Below the pieces are notes generated by a model. It was not told the origin of the DNA, made no database searches, and saw nothing but the letters and a program-made list of their open reading frames with translations. A program made the position numbers and the translations under genes. From Zygaena filipendulae (taxonomy: Eukaryota > Arthropoda > Insecta > Lepidoptera > Zygaenidae), in contig OU015662.1 in assembly GCA_907165275.2 (NCBI GenBank), positions 1,991,501-2,055,500 of the forward strand: a stretch of 64,000 bases of DNA, read 5' to 3'. This document shows, one piece after another, positions 36,001 through 46,287 of the stretch (position 1 is the stretch's first letter; every line of letters begins with the position of its first letter).

Positions 36001-39000
36001 ATATGGTTGGCAAAAATAGAAACAAGTATTGATTATATTTTACAAGATATCACTTACGTCCAAAGTGACTTCGTCTATCCACGAGGAGTCGACGCATAAA
36101 TTCAAGCTATCCACTCCTATAAACCAGTCCGGTGAGGGGATGATGCGGCTGATCAACGATACCTGTAGAAATTATGCATAATAATGAAAAATATTACTGT
36201 TCATTTATGGTGGACATAAAAAACCACAAAGTTTTTTAGATTTTTTTCAGATTTCCTTTTGCCGCAACACAATCAGCATATTATTGTAATTTTTAAGCAC
36301 TTTTATGATTTGAAACAGGTCGGTCTGTTTCTCAGTCGCCGAATGGGACTCGCCTGGCGGGAGGGATTTTGGTGCGCTGGCGATCTCCCGGTTATGATCT
36401 TTTGGCGGTTGGGAAGCAGTCCCTCATTCATGCTTTTTTCTTTTAATATATGTATGTTGTAACTATCCATGTGTTGTGTCAAATAAAGTTCTTTCAATTC
36501 AATTCAATTCAATACAATTTCTAAAAAGAGTTCAAGTGAAGGTAGATACATAATATTATATCAACAGTAACAAGCTAGCAGCAGGGATTCGAACCTAGGC
36601 TCGTCACCTATGGGTGACCTTATGAGGCTGACTGTGCTATTTCGGAACCAATATCATATTGAGTATACCGAAACAAAATCGTAAAATACAACATCTTTGA
36701 TTTTAGTGACAGCATTCGCAATTTTATACTTCAATCTTTGGCGGCTATCAGAGAATATATCAAAGCAGTCTATCACGTCAGTGCGAAACTGGTGTTTTGC
36801 TAGGTTTATTCTACTAAAGCACATGTGGAATACAGGTCGGGTTTCTAAGTATTTGAACGTCAAAATATATCGCTTAAAAGTACGTAAATTCTAAATAAAC
36901 CCACCAAACTGTGTCCGCCATCAACAAACACCATGCTCTCCGACTTCCCAACACCGTCTCCGATAGGTGGCGCTGTGAACTGATCGTACACTTGAGGTTC
37001 ATAATCGCTTTCCGTCAATAAGTCGTCCATTTGTCCATACTGAGCGAAATTTCGAACCGCAGCTCTCGTTCCCTCCCCGATGCGAAACAGAGCGTACGAA
37101 TGATTGTGGGATTGACCTAAAAATGAACAGGGTGTATTCACATAGAGTATGTACATAGGTTTTAGACTTAATTTTGACCGCACTAGCCCAAAAAGCGAAC
37201 GTTTGTTTGCTTAAAACCAAAAAACAGATGACGTTTTTGCTCACAGAATGTCATTTGAAATCAAAGCCAAAAGTCAGTTTTGCTCACGTAATGAGGAAAG
37301 GTATTTTTTTTTTATATCTAACTAGATGTGCCCCGCGGTTTCACCCGCGTGAGTTTTGGGATCAGGAACCTTTGCGGACGCCGCGCAGGCAGAATAACCC
37401 GCCAAAGTTTCATCACAATCGGACCATTGGTTTCGAAACGCATAGAAGACTGATATACAAACATTATTTTTTATTTTTAAAGAAAAAATAATCTAGTATT
37501 ATTTATTTACGAATTATAAATTTAAAAAGTTTATCGTTTCCGTTTGTTGTCAATTTGAACTGTGAATTAGTAATTTGTATTGTTAACTGGTTTGATTATT
37601 TCGATTGATTTTTATTTTTATTTAATCTTTTTTTAAATCGAATTGCAATGTTATTTATTTTATTATTTTATTTGATTTTATTATATTATGGAATAATAAA
37701 GGCTTAATAATATTAATAATAATAGTTATCGTTTCCATTAGCTTCTTTGACGAAAAATTACGAAAATAACACGATAAGAATTTTTTTATTTATGATGTTT
37801 GCGATATATACAGTTAGTTAGTTGCAAATTAGTTACTTATCATACAAATATAAATAATAACTGTTATTTGTCAACAAAATAAGTATCCCAGTTCCCAAAG
37901 CATAGACCGCTCTCAGTTAGATATTATTTATAGCTTTTAGCTAAGTTCAGTCAACTTGCTACACCTTCAGAAATAAACCACCTGTCAGAACTCATTCAAC
38001 ACCTTCTAGGGATGATCTAAGACCACATTCTATTTAAACTTTTGGAAACATAACAACGATGGAACTATAGGAATAGGTACGTATATAAGCAGACACTGGT
38101 TATGTAACTTATTTTAATTATTTTTACTTATTTTAATTAATTGACTTAGGTATATAATGACTTACCTATTATCACATCATAAAATTTAACTTATAAGCTT
38201 AAGTTAGGAATAATTACTTTTTTTTTAATTCGAAGGGCTCTAGCTCATAAAAGTTTATGACGAGTGCCTAATTTTCTTTTTATTACACACTAGCTGTCCC
38301 GCGCGGTTTCACCCGCGATAATTTCGGGGTTTCCGGGAGGAGGGATTCCGGATTACAATCTATGTTACTAAGGGATAATGTACCTCAGTGGCGAAGGGTG
38401 AAATATTGAGAGGGGGAAGCCGGAAATCTACTTTAGTTTCAACTTATTAAACTATTAACTGTTCCCCGCGGTTCGGAGTTCCCGCAGGAATTCCGGTATA
38501 AAAAGTCCTTCCCTGTATCCACCACCTCTATTGCGTATGCACTCCACCAACAATCTTGCTCCTGACAACGTTCTCAATTACGGAGAGAGATGTTGCGTCT
38601 GAAGGGAAGCCGGTGGGAATCGGCTTCTATGGTACCTTCGCCACTGATGTACCTTTTTAATAATGAAATAATTTTTGAAATCGGTCCAATAGTTTTTGAG
38701 TTAAATCGTAACAAACAAACAAACAAAAAACAAATCTTTCCTTTTTATAATATTAGTATAGATAATTAGTGGATTACAGTATATTATCGCTGGTGTAGTG
38801 AATCCATTTTTATATCGAACGGCTGTCTATAAAAAGTACCTACCTATAATTATTTATACTCTGATAGGGTTGTCGCTTCTTATTGCTCGGATATTTTAAA
38901 GGGAGTAAATTGCCCAACGTCCTTTGAAGATTTGATCTCTCTACTTTTATTGCATTTCAAATATTGCGGTGTGCTTGTGACTTCTTAAAGTTTATCTTTA

Positions 39001-40202
39001 TTACTTTATAAAAAATTAAAAGAAACAAGAAAATAAAAGTTCAACCCTGGCGAACACTCGTCCTCTTTTAGATTGAAAACAGACAAAAGGATTTTTCCGC
39101 CGAAAAAGGACAAATGCCTTTCAAATACCGTCCTGCCCGAAGATTTATATCCGTGTGGAGATAATTCAATATCGCTCTCATAATATAATGGAGACAAGTT
39201 TGCTTTCTGGTCACGGTTGTGTTGCCAGGCACGAGAGAAAATCATACTTCCTGAAAACCAAAAGAGCCAATATGCTGCCGTAAAAGGCGACATAATATGA
39301 ATTGAATCTAAGTCCTATGATTTAATGTTGTAGTCAAGTCTAATTTTTTTTTATTTATGAGCTTAGAAGAAGGAGATAGTATTTATGACTGCACACTAGA
39401 TAGGTACACGATATTATTTCTTCTTCTTCTTAGTCGTTTCCACATGACTGAGGGTCGTGACTATTATAGACGACACGTTTCACCAGGGCTCTGAAGGCAG
39501 CCATATTCTCCGCCTGGCGCATTGCCTGGGTGGTGTAGGTACTTCGTGACCTCTTTCACTGCCTTCACCATATCAGTTCATCGTGAGTCCGCGATATTAC
39601 TAAACAATAATAAATATTGGAAATTGTACCACACGTAGGTACACCACGTTTTTTGTCATCTCAGATAATTAACTAAGTATCTCGATTTAAGTTTATTTCA
39701 CTCCATAGCAGCTGTGATCAGCTGTACCTAATATCAGCTGCTGAACAATCACAATCATCAGCATCTTTAAAACTATTACTATAATCACTCGTCATATTGA
39801 AAATCAAATTTATATTGTTAAAATTTAATTCAATAAAAATACCTTACATTAGAAGTTAAAGATTCCTTTTCTTAAACTATATTTCCAATATCTAACTATC
39901 TATTTATTTTGGTTATTTTTGATGCAGGTTATTTCTTTAATGTTTTTCTCACTTAAAGTTTGTAACAAAATATAACGCGCCCTGGACTCAACAAGTTAAT
40001 TTTACTAACCGAATACCGATGACCATTGCGCTTTCGGTCTATGTTTTGGGTAATCCTTGGGGAACGTTTCCTCACTCCATAACGTGCGCACAACCACATT
40101 GTACACAGCCACGTCGTCAACTTCACATCCGGCACAAAAAATTGTAAACCATGTAACACACAAAAACAAAACAGCTGCCATTCGTTCTCGAACCGTCATC
40201 AT
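30037..40202 (-). CDS. mspo: Spondin-2 / M-spondin, complete seven-exon coding region
   Basis: Secreted extracellular-matrix protein of the spondin-2/M-spondin type, 423 residues. Minus-strand exons: 40202-40010, 37116-36905, 36162-36058, 35117-34938, 32356-32112, 31103-30961, 30230-30037. The coding length is 1,272 bases, divisible by three, and all phases match (1, 0, 0, 0, 2, 1). Residues about 8-25 are hydrophobic (signal peptide). Spondin_N covers about 34-230, with LWSEETFPKDYP, QWSSVFGQSHNHSYALF, PSPDWFIGVDSLNLC, LDAGAASGLTF and AGFYYPTKRELPPIA. A polar linker of about 130 residues follows (NDDDADYMYTTKSS). One thrombospondin type 1 repeat, WSEWSSCSVTCG through six cysteines, ends the protein. 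The start is one of two adjacent ATGs (40202 or 40199). Intron 1 is 2.9 kb. Introns 2, 4, 5 and 6 are loaded with Helitrons and MITEs, yet the splice sites are intact. In flies the homologue is linked to muscle attachment. I see no damage. Confidence 0.94.
30568..30945. mobile_element. Element C, copy 1, beside the mspo exon 6 donor
   Basis: This 378 bp segment from TGAAATAGTACATTGTTATC to GAGTATGAGTAATGAAAAA is almost identical, in the same orientation, to 47323-47689. Internal inverted pieces are GGGTGAAAGTAAC against GTTACTTTCAACCC. Its right edge is about ten bases from the GTAAGA donor of mspo exon 6. I see no clean target duplication. It has no coding capacity. Confidence 0.85.
31153..31367 (+). 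mobile_element. Complete Lep1-like Helitron in mspo intron 5
   Basis: TCCTACTAAAATTATAAATG start and GTGGCACAGCTAG end, followed by T. It has the standard body with a few GGATGTTT units. It is inserted in the gene on the strand opposite to transcription. Confidence 0.87.
31547..31788. mobile_element. TA-flanked MITE family B, copy 2 (inverted)
   Basis: Inverted relative to the copy at 23263: TATTGGACGCAGATAAGC at the left and GCTTATCTATATCC at the right, with the same inner TTAACCCACA arms. The right edge abuts a Helitron starting at about 31783, so the exact end cannot be fixed. Confidence 0.8.
31783..32077 (+). mobile_element. Lep1-like Helitron with two 3' modules
   Basis: Starts TCCTATTATAAATGCGAAAG and ends CCGCGGGGATCAGCTAG. 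The GGAATTCCCGCAGGAACT/GTGAAACTGCC module and the later GGAATTCCAGCAGGAACTCC/GTGAAACCGCGGGG module are two 3'-end-like blocks in tandem. The first lacks a CTAG end. Confidence 0.8.
33064..33465. mobile_element. MITE with GGAC (GTCY) microsatellite in mspo intron 4
   Basis: Left end CCGACCAAGTGCGAGTCGAA followed by GCACGAAGGGTTCCAT. Right end GTTCCGTTTTATTTGGGTAC and GGAACCCTAAAA. A GACG/GGAC run at about 33392-33415 sits before GACAGCGAAGTCTTA. It fits the lepidopteran MITEs described as carrying hitchhiking GTCY microsatellites. Confidence 0.8.
33851..34094. mobile_element. Foldback MITE family A, copy 5
   Basis: Left TTACCAGCGCACTCAGAGTC, right GACTCTGAGTGCGGCCGTTAG. Its right arm is nearly identical to that of the copy at 5356 (TTAACTAAGTAATCATTAAA). 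Located in mspo intron 4. Confidence 0.88.
34304..34520 (+). mobile_element. Lep1-like Helitron, first of two abutting
   Basis: TCCTACTAATATTATAAACG to GTGAAACCGCGGGGCACAACTAG. The next element begins directly with TCTGATGTATAAAAAT, consistent with end-to-end insertion at a Helitron 3' terminus. Confidence 0.83.
34521..34737 (+). mobile_element. Lep1-related Helitron, second of two abutting
   Basis: Starts TCTGATGTATAAAAATCTTG and ends GTGAAGCCGCAGGGCTCAGCTAG. The body, with ATTCCTCCGAAACGCCTAGA, belongs to a different subfamily from its neighbour. It lies 200 bp from mspo exon 4. Confidence 0.75.
35344..35518 (-). mobile_element. Helitron subtype with GGACAAACAACGTGACAC, copy 1
   Basis: CTAGCTGTCCCCCGCGATTT, CCCGCGGGAATTCCGGGATA, then CATCATGATCGGTTCAC and ACAAACAACGTGACACGTGA. 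It is the tandem neighbour of the next copy, in the same orientation. A further Helitron-like relic precedes it (35160-35343). Confidence 0.82.
35520..35698 (-). mobile_element. Helitron subtype with GGACAAACAACGTGACAC, copy 2
   Basis: CTAGCTGTCGCCCGCGGTTT to GACAAACAACGTGACACTTG. Its A/T-rich 5' end is cut by the MITE at 35699, which has TA on both sides. Confidence 0.82.
35699..35940. mobile_element. TA-flanked MITE family B, copy 3, nested in a Helitron end
   Basis: TATGGACATAGATAAGCAAT on the left and GCTTATCTGCGTCCATA on the right, close to the copy at 23263. It sits in the A/T-rich end of the preceding Helitron, which gives the relative age. Confidence 0.88.
36303..36525 (+). repeat. 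LINE-type 3' end with TTCAA tail in mspo intron 2
   Basis: GGCGATCTCCCGGTTATGAT, GGCGGTTGGGAAGCAGTCCC, CATGTGTTGTGTCAAATAAA and a tail of AATTC/TTCAA repeats. The inverted match is at 10438-10570. Upstream bases translate to short fragments only. Confidence 0.75.
36560..36645 (-). repeat. tRNA-derived SINE head or tRNA relic
   Basis: On the minus strand, GCACAGTCAGCCTCATAAGG and GAGCCTAGGTTCGAATCCC form degenerate A and B boxes. The arms do not fold into a full cloverleaf, so this is a retroposon head and not a tRNA gene. Confidence 0.55.
37321..37495 (-). mobile_element. Helitron, divergent subtype, in mspo intron 1
   Basis: CTAGATGTGCCCCGCGGTTT, CACCCGCGTGAGTTTTGGGA, CGCGCAGGCAGAATAACCCG and CATCACAATCGGACCATTGG. 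The same body, in the opposite orientation, is at 43870-44014. Confidence 0.78.
38288..38765 (-). mobile_element. Helitron with an internal insertion
   Basis: Begins CTAGCTGTCCCGCGCGGTTT and ends CTTTTTATAATATTAGTATAG. The middle contains a second CCCCGCGGTTCGGAGTTCCC block and a unique segment (CTGAAGGGAAGCCGGTGGGA). It is either two nested copies or one with captured sequence. Confidence 0.65.
38766..40009. other. mspo intron 1, distal part, mostly unique sequence
   Basis: AT-rich. A minus-strand 95-codon frame at 39006-39293 has no motif. CTTCTTCTTCTTAGTCGTTT (about 39420-39440) and a GCCTGGCGCATTGCCTGGG patch look like decayed repeat sequence. No exon is supported. Confidence 0.4.
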
Positions 40203-40868
40203 GGGCGGACGTGTTTGTTAATTAAACTGTACTTGTAATTTATTAATTCATTACACTCTCTCGAAAAATTATGCTGCACGAAATTCTTAATATTCGATTT
40301 CTGAACGTACGTGTGTTTCCTTTGAGGAGAAGTGGTGAACTTTTCTATTTTGGATACTCGCGCTCTCTATACAGAAATAAACACTTCAGCGACGTTTCAT
40401 GTGCTCGAATGACGATGACTTCTGGCTTCGTTTAAAAATAGATATTTTCAACCAATTTTTACTGTAGAAATTCTAAAATTTTCGAACACTTAATTGTGAA
40501 AAATAATTTTTAATTAAGCTTTGTCTTCAATGGGTACAACAAAAAAAAAACTTTTTGTACACTGAAAATCTACGCATTTCAGTTCGCGTTTGTTTTTGAA
40601 ATAGCTAAATACACAGAGACACGAGAGCTCTGTTTGTATTTAGTGTTGGAACGGTTGTTTTATTTTACTTGTCGGGAATTTCACCAGGGGTTGCAAACTC
40701 TAGGTAGGTAGGTACTAGGTATATAATATTTTACTATAACACGTAGGTGTTATATAGGTATTAGAGGTCTCAATACTTATAAGTCTATAAATATATAAAT
40801 CTATATGCATATATTTAAGTATCTGTTTGTAATTCCAAATCAACAGTTTTTCACTAAATGTTACATAT
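40203..40868. promoter_or_regulatory. Upstream region of mspo (5' UTR/promoter side)
   Basis: This 660 bp stretch of mostly unrepeated sequence precedes the mspo start codon. I could not place a TATA box or initiator with confidence. A further untranslated exon upstream (for example at 44372) cannot be excluded. Confidence 0.35.
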
Positions 40869-40869
40869 T

Positions 40870-40979
40870 TTTTTGTCTGTCTGTCTGCTTGTCGGAAACC
40901 GCTGGACCGATTTTTACTGGATTTTCAGTGGCTCCTTTTCAAGGAATCAGGCCTCGTGAAACCGCGGGGCTCAGCTAGT
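40870..40979 (+). mobile_element. Helitron 3' end
   Basis: TTTTGTCTGTCTGTCTGCTT, CCGCTGGACCGATTTTTACT and GTGAAACCGCGGGGCTCAGCTAG. It is short or 5' truncated, and shares GTCTGTTTGTAATTCCAAAT (about 40825) with the element at 50740. Confidence 0.7.
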
Positions 40980-41694
40980 ACTTATTATATTGAAAAAGAA
41001 AGATTGTATCTAACCCAAATCACTATATTACATTATTTAAATAAGAAATTAGTGAATTAAATGTAAAGTGATAATTATGTAATATAATAATGATAAAATA
41101 AAATAAAAATAAAATTAGTGAATGACCAATATTTATAAAGCTTTCCTTAAAAACAAAACGTAGGTAGCGTTATAAATATTAGCATATTAGCACCTAACTA
41201 AAAATATTGATTTTAGTAATTTACAGTATTTTTCGCGGTCTTTAATTTTTTAGAGTTTTAGTTTAGCTAGAGTTTTAAAAACCATTATTCATTTAAAAAT
41301 AGCCGGGAAATCTAATTTGAATAGACATGAATAAAATAAGGGGGGAATTATGGAACAAACGTAATCATAGTTGAAATAAATATTTTTTTACCATTTTATA
41401 TACCTACCTAGTAAGTTATGTCTTATAATATATTTGTTAATCCAATTTAATATACCTATTATTTGATTAGCATATACTAACATAAATAAAAATAAACTTA
41501 TGTAATTGATCTTGGGAGTTTTTATTTGTCAATGGTTTTTTGGTTTACCTATTAAGAAATAGGTAGCTACGATGGAATAACCCACTCGTTCTAGGATTTC
41601 AATTCGTATAAAATACTGTAACAGCCTCAGGTGTGTTAGCGACTATCCTCTAACCGTTGATTTAATTTCGTACAGAAACTGCTAAACACATTAT

Positions 41695-41890
41695 TTGCGA
41701 ATCCTTACTATTAATACGAAAGTAAGTTAGTTTGTTTGTTTCGTTTTCACGCCTTAACGGCTCAACTGATCGATCATCATGAAATTTTGCACACATATCA
41801 GGGGTACAGAAAAGGATATGGGGTACTTTTATCTCGCGGAATTCCCGCGGGATCTCCGAAATTAACGCGGGAGGAACCGCTAGCACATAA
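41695..41890 (+). mobile_element. Lep1-like Helitron, decayed 3' end
   Basis: TCCTTACTATTAATACGAAAG, CATCATGAAATTTTGCACAC, GGAATTCCCGCGGGATCTCC and a damaged GAGGAACCGCTAGCACA end. Confidence 0.7.
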
Positions 41891-42446
41891 TAATATTCCA
41901 TAATTCAGAATTATACTGATTTGTAAAACTACTGACGAATTTGCAGGAAGACCACGAACCTTTTAGGCCCCGAGCGATATGTACCTAGATGTATGGTAGG
42001 TATACATACTATTTCTGATGGACGGCCACTTGTTATACAGAAACCTCGGAATTTATCATTCCAATTGGCACCTTCAGAAATGTACACGACACTATTTCGT
42101 TTCATGGAGACGGTACGGTCAGTAGAAAGGTACACGTGTGAGGCTTAGAGTCTTTGCTATAAAGTTCTGTTTTGCTTCTGAGATCTTTCTTTGCCGATTG
42201 TACGATTGGAAACGATTCTCATAATGGTGGCACTATCAATCAAGCTGAGGGCTCGTCGGTCTTGCACCCTCGTCGATCAAATGACATGACCAACGCCGGA
42301 CCTTTCTATATTTTATAGTTGAATTTCAGGCCGACGACATTCGCAATACCTATATGTATAAAATTCTCTTAGTTAGTATAGGTATATATACAAGAAAATA
42401 TAAATAAAATTAGGAAACCTTACCAGTCTAAACTTTATATCTACTA

Positions 42447-42725
42447 CTAGCTGTGCCCCGCGGTTTCACCCACGGTAATTTCAGAGTTCTCGCGGGAATT
42501 CCGTGATAAAAAGTACCCTATGTCCTTTTCTGTGCCCCTGACAACGTGCATGCCGAATTTCATCCAAATCCGTTCAGCCGTTTTAGCGTGATTGAGTAAC
42601 AAACATCCAAACATCCAAACATCCAAACATCCAAACATCCAAACATCCAAACATCCAAACATCCAAACATCCAAATATCTAAACATCCAAACATCCACAC
42701 TTTCACATTTATAATATTAGTAGGA
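42447..42725 (-). mobile_element. Complete Lep1-like Helitron with expanded microsatellite
   Basis: CTAGCTGTGCCCCGCGGTTT to ATAATATTAGTAGGA. It carries an 8-9 bp array of ATCCAAAC units at about 42603-42694, clearly longer than in the other copies. All internal blocks are present and well conserved, so it may be the youngest copy. Confidence 0.92.
42603..42694. repeat. Microsatellite ATCCAAAC, about ten units
   Basis: Perfect and near-perfect ATCCAAAC units run inside the Helitron. One unit has changed to ATCCAAAT and the next to ATCTAAAC. An in-frame translation gives repeated MFGCLDVW-like peptide, which is an artefact. Confidence 0.95.
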
Positions 42726-43860
42726 TTTACTTTCCTATCTTATTTTGAAATATATGTACGTCAATATCTGCTTTTGGGTAGGGAAAACAATGTAGGTAGT
42801 CTATTAAATTATAGAACAAAGTACAAACAAAGTATGGTTATAGTGAAGTTGGTCGTTGCAGATTGTTGCAGGGGAAGAGTTCGAAAAAGTTGGTGCAGCG
42901 ACCGAGCGTAGCGCGCCGCAAATCGAGCTCTGTCGATTAAATCGATTCATCTTTTTAATTCGAATTGATGAGTGCAGTTTGTTTCTTCGGATGGTTGGGC
43001 AGTTAAAATATAGTAATAATAAAATGGTATTTTGCCTGAATTTCCACTTACAACAAGAAAAAGGAAGTAATGAATTATTGGAAAAAGTGATTCAACTAAA
43101 ACTACTCTATCTAGGTTCTGTGCAGCGCTGATTTTCATTCAGTAATTTTGAAAATTTACCAAATAGGTATAAATTTTTCTCCGTAGACAGTAACGGTTCT
43201 GATGACGTAAGTTATCAACTGGCATCGTCATTATCATATTAGACGTAATAACGTCCTGCCTACAGATCTCTATTTCTCTTGGCTCTGGGCCATCCGCATG
43301 CAACGGTTTTCTGCAATTTTCACCGGGTCATAAAATTTATTTTGTATGTACCTTCCTACCTACTTTCTAAACATAAGATTTAGCACACGACGCCTTTAAT
43401 CGCGGACTTAGAAAAAAGAGCTACTTGCGGTTTTATGAGAAACAGAAAAAAACTTTAGTGTTTACGAAACTATAAAATACCTACATATAAGTCACTTTTT
43501 ATTAACAAAAAACTTCTTTAAAAGAAAAAGGAACCCAAGTAATATGAATACAAAGGTGTACGTACTTTCCTACCAAATTGTACTAAAGAAAACAATTTCA
43601 TCGTATTGAAGTGAAACTCGAGTTGTTCTTTTTCTTTTTTATTCTGAGTAAATAGATTGCCAACGTGCGAGTTTCTCGCCGTACGATTCCCTAAATCGAT
43701 TCCAGAAAACCCAGCCGAGACAATCCGTGGCTTGTGCCGTGTGATAAGTGTTCGCATCGTGCTGAAACAAAACACGTACGCCAAATAAAGTGGCGTTGCG
43801 ATAAAAATACTACTTGGATGGTTGCATTGTCTCTGGGACTGCATAATCTATCTTTCTTCT
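42726..43860. other. Intergenic, no gene supported
   Basis: A 91-codon frame at 42856-43131 begins in a GC-rich patch (GCGACCGAGCGTAGCGCGCC) but shows no conserved motif. The rest is unique AT-rich sequence. Confidence 0.4.
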
Positions 43861-43869
43861 TTATAAATA

Positions 43870-44014
43870 AAAAAAATGAATGTGTGTCTGTCCTCTATGC
43901 ATTTCGAAACCGTTGGTCCGATTGTGATGAAACCTTGGCAGGTTGTACTGCCTGCGTCCGCGAAGGTTCCTGATCCCAAAACTCACGCAGGTGAAACCGC
44001 AGAACACAGTTAGT
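43870..44014 (+). mobile_element. Helitron, divergent subtype as at 37321
   Basis: GTGTGTCTGTCCTCTATGCA, CCGATTGTGATGAAACCTTG, CAGGTTGTACTGCCTGCGTC and GTGAAACCGCAGAACACAGTTAG. The final CTAG has changed to TTAG. Confidence 0.72.
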
Positions 44015-44303
44015 ATATAATATATAAAAATGAATCCCTATTTCCCTTGGTCACGGCATCACGCATGAACGGCTGGTCCAATTTCGCTGTTCTTTTTTTG
44101 TTGTGTTATTATAAAGAGAAGAAGATTATGAAAGAATTTCTGAGTTCCTGCGGGAATTCCGAATCTCCGAAACGGTTAAACCGATTCTGACGGAACTTTC
44201 ACTGCTAATTAGCTGATTTTACAAGAAGTAAGTTAGGCTACTTTGGAGTTCCTGCGAGAATTCCGAGACTCACGCGGGTGAAACCGCGGAGTGAAGCTAG
44301 TAT
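44015..44303 (+). mobile_element. Helitron subtype with ATGAACGGCTGGTCC
   Basis: Abuts the previous element. CACGGCATCACGCATGAACG, GAGTTCCTGCGGGAATTCCG (twice) and CGGGTGAAACCGCGGAGTGA with AGCTAG at the end. The inverted relic at 35160-35343 is related. Confidence 0.72.
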
Positions 44304-44371
44304 AGAATAGACGAAACTGTTTTCGAACTGCACCACTGCTATTGTACACTGCATGTGCTTGATCTACTCAC

Positions 44372-44686
44372 CTGTTTTAAAGTCAGACAGCTGCATGCAA
44401 ATCCAGTTTTGCATCAGTGAAAAATCCATGTCGACAGTGCATCGTGAACACACAAGTTGCATAAACATTCAAAAATGTTTTTGTTATGTTTAATTTTTTT
44501 CTTGAAATTTTCATCTCGCTTGTCAGAACTTCAGCATGTTCCTCCAGTATCAAATGGGCTTGCTTGAAACGACCGTAGTTTCCAACTATATTCCTCTCTT
44601 GAAATCCAAATAAACAGAAGTCTGGACGGAGCATCCGCTTTACCGATATTAAAAAACTTTCAGATGCGATGCCCCAGTGCCGCAAC
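44372..44686 (-). other. Possible exon, two competing readings
   Basis: The segment is bounded by an acceptor-like CCTCATCAG (44687 side) and a strong donor ACAG|GTGAGT at 44371. One frame is open for 100 codons (HWGIASESFLISVKR through FKQAHLILEEHAEVL) but stops 14 bases before the donor. A second frame starts at ATG 44468 and runs MFMQLVCSRCTVDMD onward to the donor in phase 1 (32 codons). It could be a first exon or 5' UTR exon of an unseen gene, or of mspo. I recognise no family. Confidence 0.3.
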
Positions 44687-45314
44687 TGATGAGGTCTTTA
44701 AATTTTTTATAGTTCCAAAGTATTTATTGGGGTAAGACAAACGAAGAGTAAGTATGCAATTCGAGCACTGGGTCGAAAAAGTCTTTTGTACCTATAATAT
44801 TATTAAGATCTATGTAGTACCTAGGGTAAAGAGTCGCAAAAGTCAATGTCGAACTAAGAATATCTGGGGGCACGGTACTGACTCACTGATGATCACCAAA
44901 ATTCTTAGGGCCAAGCCTCATATTTTGACTAAGGTTTAGAGTTTGTGAAGATAGGCCTTGTAGAGTTAGGGCGTGTAGAGTTCTAAGCTTGGCTCTACAT
45001 GAGATCTGATAACTTTTTGACAGTGCCAGTCATATGGTCTCGTCTTGGCAACATTTTACATGAAAATGTTTTTGGTGGGATCGATATGACAGTATATTAT
45101 AAAATTATGAAAAACAAATTACCTACAATGCAATATGAGTCGTCTCTGCCGAATTGTAGATGTTATTGAATACACACAGTAACATCTTACTTAAACTAGG
45201 TATGTTTCAATTAGATAAAATAAATATTGTTGTTGGTAAAGTTAATGTTAACCGATTTTAAAAATAAGAAAAGAGAAGGTTCTCAAGTCAACTGTACTAT
45301 AATAATAAAATAAT

Positions 45315-45650
45315 AGGCTAGTTTCCGGGGTATGAAAATCGAAATTCTATTTAGTCTGTTAGTTAAATAAAAAAAAAATAGTCAGGTTATTTTTTGTTTT
45401 TCAAATTAAAGTAAAAATACTTTCATAAAACGCATTAAAGTTTAGGAGTAGGGGCTCTTGACGTCATAACGTGCTATAAACTGTAGCACGGCGTACCGTC
45501 ACGCGACATTTCGACTTAACACAGATAATATAATACTATAGGACTTAATGTATCTCCGTAATTTTTTCATTGCGTAAAAAATAAAAAAATATGTGTCCCA
45601 TATTTTTTATTAATCTGCAAGACAGACTAAAAACTAAAATTTGGTTGACA
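45315..45650. mobile_element. TGACGTCA-type MITE, single copy
   Basis: CGGGGTATGAAAATCGAAAT and TTTAGTCTGTTAGTTAAAT at the left. TTTTTTATTAATCTGCAAGA and CAGACTAAAAACTAAAATTT at the right. The centre contains CATTAAAGTTTAGGAGTAGG and TTGACGTCAT. It is the undisturbed form of the element split at 125-4190. Confidence 0.75.
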
Positions 45651-46287
45651 ACCCCACTATATTTAATTATGTGAGTTTTATGTTTTAACGTCTGTTCACG
45701 ATTCACGCATTATTTTTAAGTAAGTTTTTGCATCGCTGGTAGTGTTTTTTGGGTAAGGCTTTTTTAATAAAAAAGCAATGACAATACCGAGGCCTACGGG
45801 TCCTGACAAAAATATTCTTCGTTTTTGGTCACACGATCAAGCGAAGCCTATTTCATTTTGCATTCCACATGCAAATAATCCTTTCAAATTCCCTCCTCCC
45901 TTATCAAAATTTACAACACTCTTTTCTTGGATAACCTAATAATGAGGAGGGAAGGCGTATTTTTTCATTTAACCAAATTGTTGGTTATACTTACCTACCT
46001 ACCGAAATATAGGATTGCGTAAGGGTTGGAGCAGATCTGGCGATAAACTTCCTTTAATACTGTGCTTTCGACACTGACAGAACAGCTGTTATAAGATAAT
46101 ATAGACTAGGTACTGTGATAACTGAATCAACATTTTTTTATACTTAGTCAATAATTTACAAAAAAAAAGAAAGAAAAAAAAATTATGTTAAATTTTTGTC
46201 ACTAGACAATTTGCAAAGAATTCAAACTTTAATAATTAGAGAATAAATATCCCAATACCTATGCCTAACGTGACTACCCATACTAAT
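45651..46287. other. No gene seen
   Basis: Unique AT-rich sequence. The inverted ATAATGAGGAGGGAAGGCG/CCCTCCTCCCTTATCAA pair near 45890-45955 suggests a small eroded foldback. Nothing else stands out. Confidence 0.4.

Noticed and set aside
36303..36497. Short coding gene in mspo intron 2
   Set aside because: The segment is a LINE 3' end with a matching inverted copy at 10438; it has no independent gene signal.
42603..42694. CRISPR-like array
   Set aside because: The units are contiguous 8-mers without spacers, in a eukaryotic genome; it is a microsatellite.
42447..42698. A repetitive MFGCLDVW protein
   Set aside because: It is translation of the ATCCAAAC microsatellite inside a Helitron.
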